From assembly GCA_018819515.1 (NCBI GenBank), contig JAHJPX010000003.1:1-64000 (forward strand): DNA of 64,000 nt, in the 5' to 3' direction. This document shows positions 58,465 to 64,000 of the stretch, one piece after another. The translations under genes were made by a program, and so were the position numbers. Within the stretch, counting starts at the first letter, position 1. Every line of letters begins with the position of its first letter. The notes beneath the pieces are model-generated. The model saw only the letters and a list, made by a program, of their open reading frames with translations, made no database searches and was not told the DNA's origin. The DNA comes from Gammaproteobacteria bacterium. GTDB taxonomy: Bacteria; Pseudomonadota; Gammaproteobacteria; Burkholderiales; Rhodocyclaceae.

Positions 58465-59640
58465 ATGAACCACGACCATTCCCTCGACGAATTGCATCAG
58501 CGGATTGCCGCATTGCGGCGTGATCTGCATGCCCATCCCGAACTTGCCTTCAGCGAAGCGCGTACCTCCGATGCGGTTGCCGCTGCCCTGACCCGGCTCG
58601 GCATCGAGGTGCATCGCGGTCTGGCGAAAACCGGCGTGGTGGGACGGTTGCGCATGGGGTCGGGCGAAGGGCCGGCCATCGGGCTGCGTGCCGACATGGA
58701 TGCGTTGCCGCTGGAGGAATTGAATTCCTTCCCGCATCGTTCCCGGCACGAAGGCCGCATGCATGCTTGCGGCCACGACGGGCACACGGCAATGTTGCTC
58801 GGTGCGGCTGAGGTCTTGGCCGCCCGGCGAGAAGGCGGGCCCAACGGTATCGTCCATTTCATTTTCCAGCCGGCGGAAGAGCATGAAGGCGGTGGTCGCG
58901 TGATGGTCGAGGAAGGCCTGTTCGAGCGCTTTCCAATGGAACGCGTGTTCGGCCTGCATAACTGGCCCGGGCTGCCCGCAGGCCGTTTTGCCGTCATGGC
59001 CGGGCCGATCATGGCGGGTACGGATCGCTTCGACATCACCATCACCGGTCGCGGCGGCCATGCGGCCATGCCGCACCAGGCCAGGGATACGGTCCTCGCC
59101 GGTGCGGCGCTGGTGCAGAGCTTGCAATCCCTGGTCAGCCGTTCGGCCGATCCCTTGGAGCCGGCGGTCGTCAGCGTGACGCGCTTCCATGCCGGCCATG
59201 CGGACAACGTGTTGCCGGAAACCGCCGAGCTCGGCGGCACGACGCGAGCCTTCGACCCCGAGACGCAGGAAATGCTGGCGACGGGCATGCGCCGGATTTG
59301 CCAGGGCATCGAGCTTGCGCATGGCGTCGAGATCCGGTTGCAATACCGGCGGGGCTATCCACCGACCATCAACGACGCGGGGGCGACGCAGCTATGCCGC
59401 GAAGCGGCGGCCGAGGTGAGCGGCGGCGAACAGGCGCTGGTCGCAGCGAAGCCGAGCATGGGCGCCGAGGATTTCGCCTACTTGTCGAACGTCGTGCCGG
59501 GCTGCTACGTCTGGCTGGGCAACGGGCCGGGCGAGGGCGGCTGCATGCTGCACAGCCCGCATTACGACTTCAACGACGCCGTTATCCCGACCGGTATCCG
59601 CTATTGGGTGCGGCTGGCGGAGAAGGCGCTCACGCCCTAA
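58465..59640 (+). CDS. M20-family amidohydrolase (hippurate hydrolase type)
   Basis: 391 residues. Cleaves N-acyl or N-aroyl amino acids. Metal-site residues are seen in RMHACGHDGHTAMLLGAAEV, FQPAEEHEGGGRVMVEEG, the H in FGLHNWPGLPAGRFAV, and C-terminal MGAEDFAYLSNVVPG and LHSPHYDFNDAVIPTG. The dimerisation domain starts near ITGRGGHAAMPHQARDTV. Its stop overlaps the stop of the convergent gene. Confidence 0.93.
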   Translation: MNHDHSLDELHQRIAALRRDLHAHPELAFSEARTSDAVAAALTRLGIEVHRGLAKTGVVGRLRMGSGEGPAIGLRADMDALPLEELNSFPHRSRHEGRMHACGHDGHTAMLLGAAEVLAARREGGPNGIVHFIFQPAEEHEGGGRVMVEEGLFERFPMERVFGLHNWPGLPAGRFAVMAGPIMAGTDRFDITITGRGGHAAMPHQARDTVLAGAALVQSLQSLVSRSADPLEPAVVSVTRFHAGHADNVLPETAELGGTTRAFDPETQEMLATGMRRICQGIELAHGVEIRLQYRRGYPPTINDAGATQLCREAAAEVSGGEQALVAAKPSMGAEDFAYLSNVVPGCYVWLGNGPGEGGCMLHSPHYDFNDAVIPTGIRYWVRLAEKALTP

Positions 59641-60389
59641 AGGACAAGACGGCCGCCCATGCAGGCGTGCCAGCCTTCGAGGCGTGTCACCGTCGGCAGC
59701 AGGTTGAGGCCGGTTGCCTTGTTCAGCGTTCGCGCGGATGCCCGCAGTTCCGCCAGCCGAAAGTCGATCGTGTCGCCCGTTGCGGCGAATGCGACGGTGT
59801 TGCCGGAATCGCAGGAGGGAAACGCCAGCGCGCGGCCGTCGAAGGCCTCTGTCAGGCGCTCCACGCTGCGCATGACATTCCTGCTGCGGCTCAGGAGATT
59901 GGTGGCGAGCAGGCCCTGTTCGGTGAGCAGGGCGCGGCAGTTGGCGTAGAACGGCGCGGTTTCGAGCATACCGGTGCGGGCCTTGTCGTCGAAGCCGTCG
60001 ACCATGATCAGATCGAAGCGCTTCTTGCACCCGGCAACGTAATCGGCGCCGTCACCGATCACGATATTGAGGCGCTGATCCTCCTCCGGCAACTTGAAGT
60101 GCTGGCGGGCGGCGGAAACGACCGCCAGTTCGATTTCGACCACAGTCAGTTTCGAGTTCGGGCGATGGCGATGCAGGAACTTGGTCAGCGAAGCAGCGCC
60201 CAGGCCGATCAGCAGCGCCTTACGCGGCCAGTTGGCCTCCGGGCGCAGCAACAGGCTCGCCATCATTTCCTTGGTGTAGTCCAGTTCCAGCGCAAACGGG
60301 CGGGCGATGCGCATCGCTCCCTGGACCCAGTCCGAGCTGAAGTGCAGATAGCGGATCCCCGCTTCCTCGCTGACGAGAATCTCTACCAT
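59637..60389 (-). CDS. spermidine-synthase-like SAM-dependent protein
   Basis: 250 residues. The Rossmann glycine motif KALLIGLGAASLTKFLHR, VVEIELAVVSAARQHF and FDLIMVDGFDDKART are those of the SpeE-like fold. The usual decarboxylated-SAM/putrescine gatekeeper DGxxQ reads differently, so aminopropyl transfer is unproven. The start overlaps the hslO stop (TAATG), so it is coupled to hslO and the yffB-like gene. Confidence 0.82.
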   Translation of the reverse strand: MVEILVSEEAGIRYLHFSSDWVQGAMRIARPFALELDYTKEMMASLLLRPEANWPRKALLIGLGAASLTKFLHRHRPNSKLTVVEIELAVVSAARQHFKLPEEDQRLNIVIGDGADYVAGCKKRFDLIMVDGFDDKARTGMLETAPFYANCRALLTEQGLLATNLLSRSRNVMRSVERLTEAFDGRALAFPSCDSGNTVAFAATGDTIDFRLAELRASARTLNKATGLNLLPTVTRLEGWHACMGGRLVL

Positions 60390-61237
60390 TAATGCAACGT
60401 GCGCGCAGCGGGCGGGAACAAGACGTCCAGAATTTCCGCACCGTAGCGGTATTCCTGGTTGCAGATGTCGTCGCTGATGACCATCTCGCCATGTTCGGCC
60501 AGCGCGGCCTCGATTTCGGCCCGGCCGAGCAAGCGCAGCATTTCCAGCACCTTATCCTCGTCGCGCGGGCAATGGAAGCTGACCGTGCGCGGCTCGAAGA
60601 GGCGAATGTCCTCGTCGGGAAAGAGACGCGTCAACAGTGTTTCCGCAGGCAGTGCCAGTTCTGCGGCGACGACGGTGGCGGCGAGTTGCTGGACGCGGTT
60701 CCAGCCGTCGGCATCGCGCGCGTCGGCGCCGGGAAGCCTTTGCAGGAAGAGTCCGCAGGCATGCGCGGCGTCGGCCATTAGCCACAGGCGGGATGGCGTC
60801 TGTTCCGACTGCATGAGGTAGTGCTCGAATACCGCCGCCACGGTATTGCCGGCCAGCGGCACAATGCTCTGATAGGGCTCGCGTGCGTTGTTGGTGTCCA
60901 GGGTCAGCGCCAGTTGGCCGTCGCCGAACAGTTCGGAGATGGGCGCGGTGGCAAGGTCCGCCGGCGTCTTGGCAATGCCGCGCAGGCGCAACTGCTCGTC
61001 GCAATCGACCAGCAATAGCCGCACCGGACCGTGGCCGCGCAAGTGGAAGGTCAGCCGCCCCGGCGTCTTCAGCGTACTGGCGATGATCGTCGTCACTGCA
61101 GCGAGTTCGCCGAGCAGGGCGCGCGTCGTCTCGCCATATCCGCGCTCGGCCTGCATCTGCCGCCAGGCGGGGCCGAGCTGCACCAGCGCGCCGCGGATGT
61201 CGAGGTCTTCGAACAGAAAGCGGCGAACGACATCCAT
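60389..61237 (-). CDS. hslO: Hsp33-family redox chaperone with an incomplete zinc centre
   Basis: 282 residues from the ATG at 61237. N-terminal FEDLDIRGALVQLGPAWRQM and core TLKTPGRLTFHLRGHGPVRL, VDCDEQLRLRGIA, PYQSIVPLAGNTVAAVFEHY are those of Hsp33. The C-terminal redox switch normally has CxC and CxxC; here they read HCPR and DDIC, keeping only one Cys of each pair. Zinc binding and oxidative activation as in E. coli are therefore doubtful. It overlaps the yffB-like stop (TGATG). Confidence 0.9.
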   Translation of the reverse strand: MDVVRRFLFEDLDIRGALVQLGPAWRQMQAERGYGETTRALLGELAAVTTIIASTLKTPGRLTFHLRGHGPVRLLLVDCDEQLRLRGIAKTPADLATAPISELFGDGQLALTLDTNNAREPYQSIVPLAGNTVAAVFEHYLMQSEQTPSRLWLMADAAHACGLFLQRLPGADARDADGWNRVQQLAATVVAAELALPAETLLTRLFPDEDIRLFEPRTVSFHCPRDEDKVLEMLRLLGRAEIEAALAEHGEMVISDDICNQEYRYGAEILDVLFPPAARTLH

Positions 61238-61584
61238 CACTTGACGAAGCTGGCGAACATGGCCGGATCGAAGCCGACCAGCAACTGGCCGCTGGCTGTT
61301 TCGACCACGGGGCGCTTGATGCAGCTTGGGAAATCCATCATGGTCGCTACTGCCTTGCTCTGCGTCGTGATGTCCTGTTGCTCGGGCGTCAGCTTGCGGA
61401 ACGTCGGACCGCGCGTGTTGAGCAGCGTTTTCCAGCCGGCGGCCTGACACCATGCGACCAGCCGTTCGCGTGGTACGCCCTGTTTCTTGTAGTCGTGGAA
61501 TTCGTAGGCGACGCCGCGTTCTTCGCACCAGGCGAAAGCCTTCTTCATCGTGTCGCAATTCTTGATGCCGTAGATCCTGTTCAT
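61237..61584 (-). CDS. ArsC/Spx-family protein (YffB-like)
   Basis: 115 residues. YGIKNCDTMKKAFAWCEERG at the start and LLNTRGPTFRKLTPEQQ, IKRPVVETASGQLLVGFDPA follow the YffB subgroup. One Cys in NCDT replaces the CxxC of arsenate reductases. Role unknown; YffB may act as a thiol-dependent reductase. First gene of the yffB-like/hslO/spermidine-synthase-like unit. Confidence 0.88.
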   Translation of the reverse strand: MNRIYGIKNCDTMKKAFAWCEERGVAYEFHDYKKQGVPRERLVAWCQAAGWKTLLNTRGPTFRKLTPEQQDITTQSKAVATMMDFPSCIKRPVVETASGQLLVGFDPAMFASFVK

Positions 61585-61591
61585 GTTAGGC

Positions 61592-63898
<2,307 letters not shown>

Positions 63899-63963
63899 GG
63901 AAATAAAGGGGTGAATCGATGCGGGGCGCGAACCTTACCTCAGCCCGAGGCGACCGACAAGGC

Positions 63964-63978
63964 TTGACGAATCGTCAA
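63964..63978. promoter_or_regulatory. perfect short palindrome upstream of tex
   Basis: TTGACGA-A-TCGTCAA, 66 bp before the tex start and near the window edge. It could be an operator or part of a neighbouring promoter; the next gene is out of view. Confidence 0.35.
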
Positions 63979-64000
63979 TAACCCTCGCAAAAAGCCTGTA

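Noticed and set aside
59104..59118. GTCAGCCGTTCGG in the M20 amidohydrolase gene
   Set aside because: Match ends after nine bases with no hairpin.
61047..61070. GGTCAGCCGCCCCGGCGTC in hslO resembling the repeat
   Set aside because: The hairpin is missing and the encoded TPGRLTFHL is ordinary Hsp33 sequence.

Overview
The window is GC-rich chromosomal DNA from a betaproteobacterium, most likely Rhodocyclales or a close relative. This rests on gene content and gene order recognised from the protein sequences: RmuC followed by an AddB-like/AddA-like pair, a DmdC-type acyl-CoA dehydrogenase next to etfBA, a DsrC-like protein with ferredoxin-NADP reductase, divergent ppk1/ppx, and a DUF1631 protein. 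No phage, plasmid, rRNA, tRNA or CRISPR was seen. Nearly all of it is ordinary housekeeping and metabolic DNA, apart from a 5-prime-truncated-locus remnant of a REP-associated tyrosine transposase at the left edge.

Layout. 0-7.4 kb: transposase remnant, acetyl-CoA synthetase, mobA, a membrane sensor-like protein fused to a DnaQ-type exonuclease, a secreted Cys-rich protein, and a DsrC-like/ferredoxin-NADP reductase pair. 7.4-13.5 kb: small accessory and hypothetical genes, mostly on the minus strand. 13.7-21 kb: rmuC, a 25-residue ORF, an AddB-like nuclease and an AddA-like helicase-nuclease, tightly packed as one unit. 21-26 kb: a PAS-GGDEF-EAL protein, an outer-membrane protein, a NYN-LOTUS protein and a 5'-nucleotidase. 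26-33 kb: indolepyruvate ferredoxin oxidoreductase, a hydrolase, an NTF2-like protein and an FAD-linked dehydrogenase. 33-38.5 kb: small exported proteins, mtfA, an EamA transporter, then a minus-strand group of cnoX, yciB, bolA and a parvulin. 38.6-44.8 kb: purL and relA. 44.9-49.5 kb: an RMD1-family protein and divergent ppk1/ppx. 49.5-56 kb: fatty-acid/acyl-CoA oxidation genes (enoyl-CoA hydratase, TetR regulator, etfB, etfA, a CbiM-like membrane protein, acyl-CoA dehydrogenase) and an HDOD protein. 56-58.4 kb: a c-di-GMP-I riboswitch ahead of a DUF1631 gene. 58.4-64 kb: an M20 amidohydrolase, then yffB-like/hslO/spermidine-synthase-like and tex on the minus strand.

The most unusual signal is a dispersed repeat family seen about 25 times, roughly once per 2.5 kb. 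The short form is 24 bp: AAAAGTCAGCC followed by a small hairpin GTGGYG-three variable bases-CGCC, often continuing AC. It lies in both intergenic DNA and coding sequence (PurL three times, AddA twice, Tex twice, AddB-like, enoyl-CoA hydratase, an exported protein), in several reading frames and both orientations. Five longer composites share the same head (AAAAGTG) and tail but carry a hairpin-rich body of one of two types: type A has three copies of exactly 96 bp, type B has two copies. One 93-bp type B copy is read in frame inside the indolepyruvate oxidoreductase. The density, intragenic tolerance and hairpin covariation make this either a REP/MITE-like family or an uptake-signal-like sequence. 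I know of no described family that matches it.
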